A DNA stretch of 64,000 nucleotides from Stanieria sp. NIES-3757 (GTDB lineage: Bacteria; Cyanobacteriota; Cyanobacteriia; Cyanobacteriales; Xenococcaceae): contig AP017375.1 of NCBI GenBank assembly GCA_002355455.1, forward strand, positions 4,331,640-4,395,639, written 5' to 3'. How positions within the stretch are numbered: the stretch's first letter is position 1; each line of letters starts with the position of its first letter. The notes below the pieces were generated by a model. It saw only the letters and a program-made list of their open reading frames with translations. It did no database searches and was not told where the DNA came from. A program made the position numbers and the translations under genes. This document shows positions 8,805 to 17,671 of the stretch, piece by piece.

Positions 8805-9650
8805 ATGCCCAACCAAATTAAGCCAATGATTTCAATTTTGGGAGGATTAATACTCACTATTTATTTAATGATTTGTGGAGTCTTGCGTTGGAAGCAAACT
8901 AAATTAATTTTTTTTCCGTCTCCAGTGGTAGTAGCTACCCCAAAAGATTATCAACTTGCTTATGAAGAAGTTTGGCTTCCTGTTTCCACAGGTAAAATTC
9001 ATGGTTGGTGGATACCTGCCAACACTCCTGAAGCTCCAGTAATTTTATACTTGCATGGTAATGGTAGTAATAATGGTGATACCATCGGTCAAGCTACTCG
9101 TTTTCATCAATTAAATTTTTCTACTTTGCTAATTGATTATCGAGGTTATGGATATAGCAGTGGCCCATTTCCTAATGAAACTTTGGTTTATGAAGATGCT
9201 GAAGCTGCTTGGCAATATTTAACTGCTGAAAGACAAATTAACCCCAACAAAATTATTGTATACGGTCATTCTCTGGGAGGCGCGATCGCACTAGAGTTGG
9301 CTACTCGACATCCCGAACTAGCTGGCATTATCGTGAATGGGACTTTTACGTCAATGCGTGCGATAGCAGGTTACATGAGACAATACCGAATTTTTCCTCT
9401 CGATTGGATTTTGACTCAAAAGTTTGATTCTTTAACTAAAATTAGAACGCTCAAAACTCCCATTTTGTTGATACATGGAATGGAGGATTTAGTCGTTCCT
9501 TTTTTTATGAGTCAAGAATTATTTGCTGCCACTGCTGCACCCAAGCAATTATGGTTAGTTCCTGAAGCAGGACATAACGATCTTGCTAAAGTAGCAGGAG
9601 AAGAATATCTTCAGAAGATTAAACAATTTGTCGAACAAGTATCGAACTGA
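8805..9650 (+). CDS. alpha/beta-hydrolase (BEM46/ABHD13-like), membrane-anchored
   Basis: The 281-residue protein begins with a membrane helix (about 8-26) and then an alpha/beta-hydrolase fold. The oxyanion region YLHGNGSNN (82-90), the nucleophile elbow GHSLGG with S156, the acid D228 (GMEDLVVP) and the base H257 (AGHNDL) form an intact catalytic triad. The DYRGYGYSSG segment (111-120) is characteristic of the BEM46/ABHD13 subgroup of serine hydrolases. The substrate is unknown. The anchor suggests a membrane-facing or periplasmic enzyme. It lies 30 bp after the RMD1-family gene and 84 bp before the TrmJ-like gene, with a repeat element in the latter gap. Confidence 0.88.
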   Translation: MPNQIKPMISILGGLILTIYLMICGVLRWKQTKLIFFPSPVVVATPKDYQLAYEEVWLPVSTGKIHGWWIPANTPEAPVILYLHGNGSNNGDTIGQATRFHQLNFSTLLIDYRGYGYSSGPFPNETLVYEDAEAAWQYLTAERQINPNKIIVYGHSLGGAIALELATRHPELAGIIVNGTFTSMRAIAGYMRQYRIFPLDWILTQKFDSLTKIRTLKTPILLIHGMEDLVVPFFMSQELFAATAAPKQLWLVPEAGHNDLAKVAGEEYLQKIKQFVEQVSN

Positions 9651-9658
9651 TAACTGGT

Positions 9659-9731
9659 GTAGGGAAATTCATGCCACCTTTCGGTGTAGCGTAGCGATTG
9701 TCCCTACTGATAACTGATAACTGATAACTGA
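9659..9731. repeat. small inverted-repeat element followed by an ACTGATA heptamer array
   Basis: GTAGGGA (9659-9665) and TCCCTAC (9701-9707) bound a 49-bp element. It is directly followed by tandem copies of the heptamer ACTGATA (3.7 copies, 9706-9731). The stop region of the previous gene (9646-9655) carries another copy of the heptamer, so the element sits between heptamer copies. Such short tandem heptamers and GTAGGG-bounded palindromes are common in cyanobacterial spacers. Confidence 0.7.
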
Positions 9732-9734
9732 ATA

Positions 9735-10532
9735 ATGTCTACACCAAAAATTATTTTAGTCGAACCAGCAGGAGCATTAAATGTAGGTTCGGTAGCGCGA
9801 GTAATGAAAAATATGGGATTAGATCGATTAGTGTTAGTCAATCCTCAATGCGATCCTCATGCTTCCGAAGCTCGACAAATGGCAGTTCATGGGATCGAAG
9901 TATTAGAACAAGCTACCATCGTACCCGACTTGCCAAGTGCACTCATAGGATGTCAAAGAGCGATCGCAACTACTGCTCGTTCTCGTACATTACCGATGAA
10001 TTTAGAATCACCTCGTTTGGCTCTTCCTTGGCTATTAGAAGATCAAATTAGTTCTGCTCTCATTTTTGGGCCAGAAGATCGAGGTTTGAGCAATAGTGAA
10101 CTTAATCATGCTCAAAGATTTGTGGGAATTCCTGCTAACCCCGAATATCCTTCTCTCAACTTGGCTCAAGCCGTGGCTGTTTGTGTTTACGAGTTATACC
10201 AAATCTCTTTAGAAAAAGATATTGACACTAGCAATAGCTGTGCTAACTTACAGGGGGAGGAAGTGACTAATTTTTCCCCCGTTTCGGTTGATTATGCTTC
10301 TTTAGATACTATAGAAGGATATTATCAACATCTTGAAACCGTACTTTTAGAGATTGGCTATCTCTATCCTCATACCGCAGCAGCCAGAATGGAAAAGTTT
10401 CGACGTTTATATTATCGAGCTAATCTAAGTAATGAAGAAGTGGCAATGTTGCGAGGTATACTCAGCCAAATTCAATGGGCAATTAAATCAAATTGTGGTC
10501 TGACTGATCGTGAGACTTCTGGTGATCGCTAA
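9735..10532 (+). CDS. trmJ: TrmH/SpoU-family RNA 2'-O-methyltransferase, TrmJ-like
   Basis: The 265-residue protein has the SPOUT methyltransferase fold: motif 1 (EPAGALNVGSVARVMKNMG, residues 10-28, with the catalytic asparagine/arginine), motif 2 (LIFGPEDRGLSNSEL, about 107-121) and motif 3 (PSLNLAQAVAVCVYELY, about 137-153), the knotted SAM-binding site. The C-terminal extension (about 190-260, MEKFRRLYYRANLSNEEVAMLRGILSQ) is the TrmJ-type tail. TrmJ methylates the ribose of position 32 in several tRNAs; that activity is assumed from the family. ATG start at 9735. Confidence 0.88.
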   Translation: MSTPKIILVEPAGALNVGSVARVMKNMGLDRLVLVNPQCDPHASEARQMAVHGIEVLEQATIVPDLPSALIGCQRAIATTARSRTLPMNLESPRLALPWLLEDQISSALIFGPEDRGLSNSELNHAQRFVGIPANPEYPSLNLAQAVAVCVYELYQISLEKDIDTSNSCANLQGEEVTNFSPVSVDYASLDTIEGYYQHLETVLLEIGYLYPHTAAARMEKFRRLYYRANLSNEEVAMLRGILSQIQWAIKSNCGLTDRETSGDR

Positions 10533-10568
10533 CTTTTTATTTTTTAATCGTTATTAGAGGAAGCAAGC

Positions 10569-11852
10569 GTGGACAAAAAACGCAGCCTGGTTTCTAGTAA
10601 ATCAAAGCCAAATCAAAGCAAAAAAACTAATCTTAAGCCAAAACAAGGCAATCAGCCTCCTGTTCGTCGCACTTCTGCTACCAGTGGTCAATACTCTTCT
10701 TCTCAGACTAAACCTCAAGCGCATCAGGCTCAACATAGTTCTCAAAAAGCTTCCTCTACGCCACAAAAACGTTTAGAAAAAAAAATTAATCGTTCTCAAA
10801 GCTTTCTTCTTCCCAAAAAGTTAACTTCTTCCTCTAAGCTACTTGTCTCTGCTGTTCGGATCGCAGTAATGGTGATCGGTATCAGTACTATTTTAGGTAC
10901 AGTTATTGCAGTTGCTAGTAATATCAATTCTTCCGTAGTTCAAGCAAATCAATCTGGTAACGAAAAACTTCAAGCTGCTACCGCAGAAAATCAAAAACAA
11001 ATAGAAAAGTTACTTCCTAACGTAGTTTTAGGAAAAGAAATAACTAGCCTCAAAAGCAAATTACAAACTTTAGCTAGTCAATATCCCAAACTTCAACCAG
11101 CTATATTTTTAGTAGATCTTGATGATAATTCTTATGTAAGTATTCAAGGGGCTGTTACTATTGCTGCTGCTAGTACAATCAAATTACCAGTTTTAGTAGC
11201 TTTTTTTCAAGATGTAGATCAAGGCAAAATTCATCTAGATGAAAAGTTAACTATGAATAAAGAGGACATTGGTAGTGGTTCTGGTGGGATGCAATATGAA
11301 AAACCTGGAACCCAATTTACTGCATTAGAAGTAGCTAGTCAAATGATCACTATTAGTGACAACACTGCAACTAATATGTTGATCAAAAGAATGGGAGGTG
11401 CTGAACAATTAAATCAGCGTTTTTTAGAATGGGGTTTGACACAAACTGTAATTCGCAATCCTTTACCTGATTTAGAAGGAACTAATACCACTAGCCCAGA
11501 AGATTTGGGTAATTTATTAATTAATCTGGAACGAGGTAAATTTGTTTCCTTAAAATCTCGCGATCGCATGTTAAAGATCATGAGCAATTTGGCGAGAAAT
11601 ACTCTACTTCCTATAGGTTTAGAAACAAATGCTACAATTGCCCATAAAACAGGAGATATTCGTTCGGTTTTAGGAGATGTAGGTATTATTGATATGCCTA
11701 ATGGTAAACGTTATGTGGCTTCGGTTTTAGTCAAACGTCCCGATAACGATCCCAAAGCTAAAGAATTTATTCAAAAAATGTCTCAAGTTGCTTATCAACA
11801 TTTGAAATGGCAACAGTCTAATCTGTTTAGTGAAGAAAAATTTACCGAATAA
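10569..11852 (+). CDS. class A beta-lactamase-fold serine hydrolase / penicillin-binding-like protein
   Basis: A 427-residue protein starting with GTG at 10569 behind an AGAGGAAG ribosome binding site. A long basic, Ser/Gln/Pro-rich cytosolic tail (1-88) precedes one membrane helix (about 91-117), then a short linker and a periplasmic serine-hydrolase domain (about 160-420). The three penicillin-binding motifs are present: S202-T-I-K205, S263-D-N, and K360-T-G. The omega-loop region (NPLPDLEGTNTTSPEDL, 297-313) keeps the TTSP part but lacks a clear ExxLN motif with the deacylating glutamate of true class A beta-lactamases. A cell-wall or non-lactamase role is therefore as likely as beta-lactam hydrolysis. 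Antibiotic resistance should not be assumed. Confidence 0.85.
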   Translation: MDKKRSLVSSKSKPNQSKKTNLKPKQGNQPPVRRTSATSGQYSSSQTKPQAHQAQHSSQKASSTPQKRLEKKINRSQSFLLPKKLTSSSKLLVSAVRIAVMVIGISTILGTVIAVASNINSSVVQANQSGNEKLQAATAENQKQIEKLLPNVVLGKEITSLKSKLQTLASQYPKLQPAIFLVDLDDNSYVSIQGAVTIAAASTIKLPVLVAFFQDVDQGKIHLDEKLTMNKEDIGSGSGGMQYEKPGTQFTALEVASQMITISDNTATNMLIKRMGGAEQLNQRFLEWGLTQTVIRNPLPDLEGTNTTSPEDLGNLLINLERGKFVSLKSRDRMLKIMSNLARNTLLPIGLETNATIAHKTGDIRSVLGDVGIIDMPNGKRYVASVLVKRPDNDPKAKEFIQKMSQVAYQHLKWQQSNLFSEEKFTE

Positions 11853-11874
11853 TGTTCATAGTATCCTGCTGAGA

Positions 11875-11917
11875 AGCCTTTCAAAATGATTGTTAATCAA
11901 ACAAATGAGAAAAGGCT
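11875..11917. terminator. candidate bidirectional terminator between convergent genes
   Basis: AGCCTTT (11875-11881) pairs with AAAGGCT (11911-11917) across a 29-base loop, between the stop codons of the convergent hydrolase and kinase genes. The stem is short and the loop long, so this is tentative. Confidence 0.3.
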
Positions 11918-14900
11918 CAAGGCATTCGACAACCCAATCTAGTTAAAGCTTGAACAGCAGGAGCAAACTCAGGATTAAGCTCTTTTGCCTTTCTATAGGC
12001 ATCACAAGCCTCACTATATCTTTGCCATCCTTCTAAAGCCGAAGCTTTATTCATCCAAACAAAGGGGTCATTGGGTTCAATTTCTTCAGCCCGTTCAAAC
12101 GCAGCTAAAGCTTCATCCGTTTTGTTTTGAAAAGCTAAAGCAATACCACGCCCTACCCAAGATTTATAATCTTCAGGATTGATTTTTAGAGCTTTATCAA
12201 ACGATTCAATTGCCTCTGTTTGATTTCCAGCCTGACTAAGAGCCAATCCACGATCGCGCCAGGCATGATAAAAACTAGGATTAATCGCCACTGCTTTATC
12301 AAAGGATGTGATCGCTTCAGGAAAATTGCCCATCCCATCTCGCAAGAGGGAACCACGATTTTGCCAAGTAATATAAGACTCTGGTTGAATTTCTAAGGCA
12401 CGATCAAAAGCAGCTAATGCTTCTGGATATTTGCCCATAGCAAATAAAGCATTACCTTTTCCTAACCAAGCTAAATGAGATTCTGGCTGAATAGCAATTG
12501 CTTTTTCATAAGAATCAAGAGCTTTTTGCTGTTGTCGCAATTTACTAAAAACATTACCGCGATCGATCCAAGCAGTCACATTTTTGGAATTTTCTTGTAA
12601 AACTTGGTCATAAGCAACCACAGCTTCTTGATAAACTCGATTGGCTGATTGATTTTGACCTAAATACTGGAGTGCCAAGGCTTTATTTTGCCAAAATCTG
12701 GGGTCTAAAGGTTTGATTACCTGAGCTTTGTTAAAATCACTCAATGCTTCTTGATATTTACCTAAACCAATTAAGGCAAGTCCGCGATCGCTTAAAGCCT
12801 GAGCATTATTTGGCTCTATTTCTAGTGCTTTGTCTTGAGCAGCAATTGCTTCGAGATAATTTTCTAATTTATAAAGTGTTCTACCTTTACGGTTCCAGGT
12901 TTCAGCTTTGTTTGGCTCTAAATCTAAAGCTTTTTCATAGGAGACTAAAGCAGCAGGAAATCTTTCTAAACGATAAAGAGCATCGCCACGACTTTTCCAA
13001 GTACTAGCATTTTGACTATCTAGTTGAATTGCTTCGTCATAAGCTGCTAATGCTTCTTGAAACCGTTCTAAATGATAAAGCGCGTCTCCTCTTCCCTGCC
13101 AAGCTTTGACATTATTGGGTTGCAGATCGATCGCTTGTTGGAATTTGGTTAGGGCTGTTTCTGGTTCTTTGGTCAACAATCCCTGACCTTGATACCAATA
13201 ATACATCGGTCTGAAAGTGGGTGAGAAAAATTCGATACTAGCAAGTAAAGAACCAATTCCTGCTAAAGCTATTAACAGATAAACCAAATTTGATTTATTC
13301 CTGATGATTTCGGGAAAAGTTCTCGGTGAATTCGTACTATTGAAAAAGTCTGATTTTCCTGTATTGGTTGCGCTAATAGTTTCACTCGGACTAAAATTAC
13401 CCGATACATGGGAAATTCTGTTCAAATCGGTCAAAACTTTTTCTGCTGACTGATAACGTTTACCTAGATCTAGGCTAGTCATTTTAGCAAGAATTTTTTG
13501 TAATTTACGATTAATTGGTAATCCTTCTTGCCAAATAACTTCTCCCGTTTGTTCTTCAATGGGAATCTGTTCTGCTTTCACTCCCGTCAAAGCACAGATC
13601 ATCGTAATTCCTAAAGCATAAAGATCGCTACTTACCGTTGGTCTTCCAGCCATTTGCTCTGGAGGCATATAAGCTTTGGTTCCGACGGGATCGATAGTAC
13701 CAGTTTTTAGTTTGGTTAAATTACCAATGTCTTTTAAGACTCCAAAATCGAGCAGCATGACACGTCCATCTGAATTACGAATTAATAAGTTGGATGGTTT
13801 AATGTCGCGATGGATAACTCGATGCTGATGGATAAAAGCTAATACCATTAAGGCATCGGCTAATAAATCTACCACTTGTTCTTCTGTTAAAGTCTTAGTC
13901 TGTTCTAGCTTTTTTTGTAAGCTTTCTCCCAGAACATATTCTTGAACTAAATAAAAGTCGCCATTATCTTCAAAATGATCCCAGATTTGAGGAATTTGCT
14001 CATGATAACTTAGTCTTTCTAAAACTGCTATTTCATTAGAAAATTGACGTTCTGCTGCTTGAATATTAGTAGGATCTCGGTCGGAAAATTTAATTTCCTT
14101 AATCACGCAAGGAGATTGATAGTGCCGCCAAAGATTATCAGCTAAATAAGTATAAATTCCTGCTTTACCGCCCAGAAAACTAGTAATGCGATAGCGTCCG
14201 CCAACAACTTGTTTAACTTTGAGTAATGGTTGTAAATCGTACAGAACTTCAATTGCTGAGTTATATCTTTCTATACATCTAGGAAAAATCATTCGATTAA
14301 TAATTTCTCCTAAACGAGAACTAATCGAACAGTAATTTTGCCAGCTTTCTTGATTTGTCTCTTCTAAATTTTCTAATTCTAAAGGCGATCGCCCTGTGAG
14401 AGCATAGATAGCTGTTTTACCTAAAGCATAAAGATCGCTGGCAAAAGTAGGTTGACCCGCAATTTGTTCTGGTGGCATAAATCCTTGGGTGCCTACCATT
14501 TGGGTAAAAACAGCCTGTCCTTGAGAATTAAGAGCGATCGTACTAATTTCTTTAACTGCACCAAAATCAATCAGCACAAATCTGCCATCTTGTTTACGTC
14601 TGATTAAATTAGCAGGTTTAATATCACGGTGAATAACATTGGTTTTATGAACAAAATCCAAAACTCTTAAAACATCTTGTAGTAAAGCAATGACTTGAGT
14701 TTCATTAAAAAGATTTTGTTCAATTTCTGCTTGTAGCTCTTCTCCTTCAATATATTCTTGGACTAGATAAAATTCGTGTTCTTCTTCAAAATAACTAATC
14801 AACTGCGGAATTTGATCGTGACTTCCTAATCTTTGCAAAACCGATGCTTCATTGACAAAACGCTGTTTCGCGTTTTCCCAAACCCGAGGATTATTGGTTC

Positions 14901-15105
14901 GCGGTTGTAGTTGTTTAATCACACATTGCGGATGATTAGGTTGACTTAAATCATTAGCCAAATAAGTCCGACCAAATCCACCTCTACCGACTTGCCGCAC
15001 AATTTGGTAACGTCGATCGATAATTGTGCCAGGATGATGCATTTTAGCTCCAGAGACGGGAAACATATCTCCAGAATTAGATCTGTTAGGTTCTATATTA
15101 GACAT
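11917..15105 (-). CDS. double Ser/Thr protein kinase with C-terminal TPR repeats
   Basis: The 1062-residue protein carries two Hanks-type kinase domains in series. Kinase 1 (about 33-290): glycine loop VGRGGFGRTY (39-48), K64, HRDIKPAN with D161, DFG at 180-182, SDLYALG. Kinase 2 (about 305-565): altered glycine loop LGGKAGIYTY (311-320), K336, HRDIKPSN with D434, DFG at 453-455. Both keep catalytic Lys, Asp and DFG. A membrane helix (about 604-622) follows, then about 12 TPR units (about 640-1055) with the W/G/Y/A/P spacing, likely on the outer or lumenal face as a sensing or docking array. The layout suggests a transmembrane kinase with the kinases in the cytosol. Single kinase plus TPR is common in cyanobacteria; two intact kinase domains in one chain is less so. 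ATG at 15105. Substrates unknown. Confidence 0.92.
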   Translation of the reverse strand: MSNIEPNRSNSGDMFPVSGAKMHHPGTIIDRRYQIVRQVGRGGFGRTYLANDLSQPNHPQCVIKQLQPRTNNPRVWENAKQRFVNEASVLQRLGSHDQIPQLISYFEEEHEFYLVQEYIEGEELQAEIEQNLFNETQVIALLQDVLRVLDFVHKTNVIHRDIKPANLIRRKQDGRFVLIDFGAVKEISTIALNSQGQAVFTQMVGTQGFMPPEQIAGQPTFASDLYALGKTAIYALTGRSPLELENLEETNQESWQNYCSISSRLGEIINRMIFPRCIERYNSAIEVLYDLQPLLKVKQVVGGRYRITSFLGGKAGIYTYLADNLWRHYQSPCVIKEIKFSDRDPTNIQAAERQFSNEIAVLERLSYHEQIPQIWDHFEDNGDFYLVQEYVLGESLQKKLEQTKTLTEEQVVDLLADALMVLAFIHQHRVIHRDIKPSNLLIRNSDGRVMLLDFGVLKDIGNLTKLKTGTIDPVGTKAYMPPEQMAGRPTVSSDLYALGITMICALTGVKAEQIPIEEQTGEVIWQEGLPINRKLQKILAKMTSLDLGKRYQSAEKVLTDLNRISHVSGNFSPSETISATNTGKSDFFNSTNSPRTFPEIIRNKSNLVYLLIALAGIGSLLASIEFFSPTFRPMYYWYQGQGLLTKEPETALTKFQQAIDLQPNNVKAWQGRGDALYHLERFQEALAAYDEAIQLDSQNASTWKSRGDALYRLERFPAALVSYEKALDLEPNKAETWNRKGRTLYKLENYLEAIAAQDKALEIEPNNAQALSDRGLALIGLGKYQEALSDFNKAQVIKPLDPRFWQNKALALQYLGQNQSANRVYQEAVVAYDQVLQENSKNVTAWIDRGNVFSKLRQQQKALDSYEKAIAIQPESHLAWLGKGNALFAMGKYPEALAAFDRALEIQPESYITWQNRGSLLRDGMGNFPEAITSFDKAVAINPSFYHAWRDRGLALSQAGNQTEAIESFDKALKINPEDYKSWVGRGIALAFQNKTDEALAAFERAEEIEPNDPFVWMNKASALEGWQRYSEACDAYRKAKELNPEFAPAVQALTRLGCRMP

Positions 15106-15370
15106 GATCTATCCTAGCCAAAAAATTTTAGATAAAATAACTTGTTGAAGTTTGCCTTCAATGATGTTGTTTATTTTAGCGAGGAGAATTTATTAGTAGC
15201 TGGATAATTATTTTTTAACTTTTCTTTATTTTTACTAAAGAATCTTAATAATAATCTTAATTTTAAGAGTGCATATCCAGGTCAACCGTATCATAATTAT
15301 AAAATAAATATATCAGTTATTATGCTGATTTTAACTTACTGATCGAGTTTAATTGATTTGGTTAATAACT

Positions 15371-15937
15371 ATGAAAGCTAAATATTTACTTAAAAACTTA
15401 ACAGGAGCAATTGCTTTAACGGGCGGTATTGCTCTGATTGGCATTCCTACCTTAGCACAATCTTTTTATTTTTTTCCTTCTAGCTATTTCTATCGTTCAG
15501 CTTTCCCTTATGAATCAGAAGATAATCCTAATGTAGCTGAACTATTAACTGCAAATAAGGATTTTAAAACTGTTTCTTCTTTATTAAAAAATGCCAAATT
15601 GGCAGAAAATCTTAGTGAAAAAGAAGTAACCTTTTTTGCACCAACAAATGAAGCTTTTAAAGCTTTACCTGTTGCCACTCAACAAAAATTATCTAATCCC
15701 GATAAATTAGCCCAATTGCTCAAATATCACATTGTTGAAGGAAAAATTACTGACGAAAATATTAAAACTCAAAAAATAGCTACTTTGTTAGGTAGTCCCG
15801 TCAATATTGTTGGTGTTCCACTCCAAAATAAACAAGTTCAAATTAAACTCAACCAAGCCACAGCAAGCGAGCCTCTTCCTGCTACCAATGGTGTTGTTAT
15901 TCCAATTGATAGCGTTTTACTTCCTCCTAATTTCTAG
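15371..15937 (+). CDS. secreted fasciclin (FAS1) domain protein
   Basis: Starting at the ATG at 15371 the product is 188 residues; a TTG six codons upstream would only lengthen a signal sequence. It has an N-terminal signal peptide (MKAKYLLKNL, hydrophobic to about 24, cleavage after PTLAQ) and one FAS1 domain (about 55-185) with the H1 (FKTVSSLLKNAKLAENL... FFAPTNEAF) and H2 (ATNGVVIPIDSVLLP) boxes. FAS1 proteins usually mediate adhesion or surface interactions outside the cell. Its last 21 bases overlap the 3' end of ftsW on the other strand. Confidence 0.9.
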   Translation: MKAKYLLKNLTGAIALTGGIALIGIPTLAQSFYFFPSSYFYRSAFPYESEDNPNVAELLTANKDFKTVSSLLKNAKLAENLSEKEVTFFAPTNEAFKALPVATQQKLSNPDKLAQLLKYHIVEGKITDENIKTQKIATLLGSPVNIVGVPLQNKQVQIKLNQATASEPLPATNGVVIPIDSVLLPPNF

Positions 15938-17095
15938 AGATTTTTTTAACCCAATTGGTTCAGTTTGACAATTCTCTTTAGCTACCCTAATCAATAATGC
16001 TGCTAATAACAAACTAGCAATCATCGAATTAGTACCATAGCTAAAAAAGGGTAGAGGTAAACCTGTAGTTGGCAAAGCACCAGTTGCTACGCCGATATTA
16101 ATTAGAGATTGTCCTACCATAAACACCATTACTCCAATTGCTACTAGCCTAGAAATTGAGTTACTACATTTAAAAGCTACTCTTAAGGCTAAAGTCCCGT
16201 AACCAAGAATAAAAATTAAGAGTAGAACACTGCCAATAAACCCAAATTCTTCAGCATAAACAGCAAAGATAAAATCTGTAGAACGAATTGGTAAATAGGA
16301 TAATTTTTGTTGAGATAAGCCAAAACCAGAACCACCTAAACCACCCGATGCGATCGCAAGTAAACTTTGAATTAATTGATAACCTTTACCTTGATAATCT
16401 TGCCAAGGATCGAGGAAAAAGACAATTCGATCTCTTTGATAAGGATTGATATAAATACTTAGAGTGGCTAGACTTAAACCTCCAATTGAAGTAATTAACA
16501 ACTGACTCCACGGTAATTGAGCAGCAACAGCTATCAACCACAAACTCATTCCACACAAAGCTGTTGTACTCAAATTGGGTTGTTTTAAAATCCCCAGCAA
16601 AATTAAACTAAAAATAATTAACCAACCAATTCTTACGCCAGAATCTAGTTTTTTCCATTGAGCAAAGATATAAGCTGCTTGTAAGACTAAAAATGGTTTA
16701 ATTAATTCTGAGGGCTGTAAAGTAAAAGGGCCGATAGCAATCCAACGACTGGCACCATAAGTAGTTTTTCCTAAGCCTGGAATCAAAGTTAAAAAAATTG
16801 CTAACAGAAACAGCACAACTATCCAAGGGGAAAGCTTTAAGACGGCTTTCAAGGGATTATTTACTACTGAAATAAAACAAACAAACCCAATTAACACTCC
16901 TAATAATTGGCGTTTTAATAAATAAAAACCATCATTATATTCAATTACGCCTTCAGGGAAAGAAGCTGATACCAAAGTAACTAAACCGACAAATAGCCAA
17001 ACCAAAGTCAACCAGTACAACAATCTTGCTTCTAACGCCCAATATTTCGTTTGCAGATTAAAGCGAAAACTTAACAACTTGAGATATTGCTGCAC
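15917..17095 (-). CDS. ftsW: FtsW/RodA/SpoVE-family peptidoglycan polymerase, FtsW-like
   Basis: The 392-residue SEDS protein has about ten membrane helices. Family signatures are GASRWIAIGPFTLQPSELIK (near 115-134), a large periplasmic loop with YQRDRIVFFLDPWQD and GKGYQLIQSLLAIASGGL, the SEDS catalytic region STDFIFAVYAEEFGF, and the terminal TGLPLPFFSYGTNSM. SEDS proteins polymerise glycan strands from lipid II together with a class B penicillin-binding protein; FtsW works at the division septum. FtsW over RodA is preferred from the STDFIFAV..EEFG and PLPFFSYG motifs and because there is no mreC/pbp2 context. ATG at 17095, 41 bp after the apc terminator. Convergent with the fasciclin gene. 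Confidence 0.9.
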   Translation of the reverse strand: MQQYLKLLSFRFNLQTKYWALEARLLYWLTLVWLFVGLVTLVSASFPEGVIEYNDGFYLLKRQLLGVLIGFVCFISVVNNPLKAVLKLSPWIVVLFLLAIFLTLIPGLGKTTYGASRWIAIGPFTLQPSELIKPFLVLQAAYIFAQWKKLDSGVRIGWLIIFSLILLGILKQPNLSTTALCGMSLWLIAVAAQLPWSQLLITSIGGLSLATLSIYINPYQRDRIVFFLDPWQDYQGKGYQLIQSLLAIASGGLGGSGFGLSQQKLSYLPIRSTDFIFAVYAEEFGFIGSVLLLIFILGYGTLALRVAFKCSNSISRLVAIGVMVFMVGQSLINIGVATGALPTTGLPLPFFSYGTNSMIASLLLAALLIRVAKENCQTEPIGLKKSLEIRRK

Positions 17096-17135
17096 TATTC
17101 TAACGAGTTATTATTGATTAACCCATTAAAAATAA

Positions 17136-17159
17136 CAAAAAGAGGTCGTTACCGACCCC
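17136..17159 (-). terminator. intrinsic terminator of the apc operon
   Basis: On the minus strand GGTCG-GTAA-CGACC (17157-17144) is followed by TC and then TTTTTG, a classic stem-loop with U-run, 26 bp after the apcC stop codon. Confidence 0.8.
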
Positions 17160-17184
17160 AATTAAAAACTTTTGTATCTATTTA

Positions 17185-17388
17185 TCACAATAAGCCTGTA
17201 TTAGTACCTTGCTTCCCAGTTGCCAATTCTACTTTAAGAATTTTGCCACCCATTTTCATGATTCTTTGTTGTTCGCGGAACCAGTTGTCATAAGGAACTA
17301 ATTTAGTAAAGTAAGTATTTTGAAGTTCGCGCTGAGTCCGAATTCTAGTTTGACTAGGAACACAAGCAGTAACCTTAAACATCCGCAT
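17185..17388 (-). CDS. apcC: phycobilisome 7.8 kDa allophycocyanin core linker
   Basis: The 67-residue protein is the small core linker that caps allophycocyanin trimers in the phycobilisome core cylinders. The sequence MRMFKVTACVPS, the RELQNTYFTKLVPYDNWF segment and the closing GKILKVELATGKQGTNTGLL are diagnostic of ApcC, and the length is normal for the family. It follows apcB by 283 bp in the usual apcA-apcB-apcC order, an unusually wide gap that holds a long RNA stem. Confidence 0.97.
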   Translation of the reverse strand: MRMFKVTACVPSQTRIRTQRELQNTYFTKLVPYDNWFREQQRIMKMGGKILKVELATGKQGTNTGLL

Positions 17389-17671
17389 GAGTTGACTTCT
17401 CCTAATGCTGTTAAATATTCTTTTGTGATTAATATTCGATTTCTTTTGTATTACAGTAAGGCATTAATTTCAGTTATGATGCTCCTTACCGAAAAATCTT
17501 AAAAGACTAAAAACATACTAAGGTCGGGAGTCAAGAGTCAATACTAGATCGCTAAAACTCATCTTTTTTTTCGCGCTCGAAAGACTAAGCCTTGTAGGAA
17601 CTAGCACTCACTCTGGACTTCCCGAACCTTTAAGTTTAAAACTATTTACCAACTTAAGGCTGTATCGGCAA
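17389..17671 (-). promoter_or_regulatory. structured apcB-apcC intergenic region
   Basis: AAGGTCGGGAGTC (17520-17532) is complementary to GACTTCCCGAACCTT (17616-17630) with two single-base bulges, enclosing about 83 bases that include a T8 run (17564-17571; A8 on the transcribed strand). In the apcABC transcript this would form a long hairpin starting 41 bases after the apcB stop. It could act as an attenuator, a processing site or a stabiliser that sets apcC levels relative to apcAB. TTGACT strings near 17540-17530 on the minus strand could also serve an apcC promoter. The pairing is seen; the role is inferred. Confidence 0.5.
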
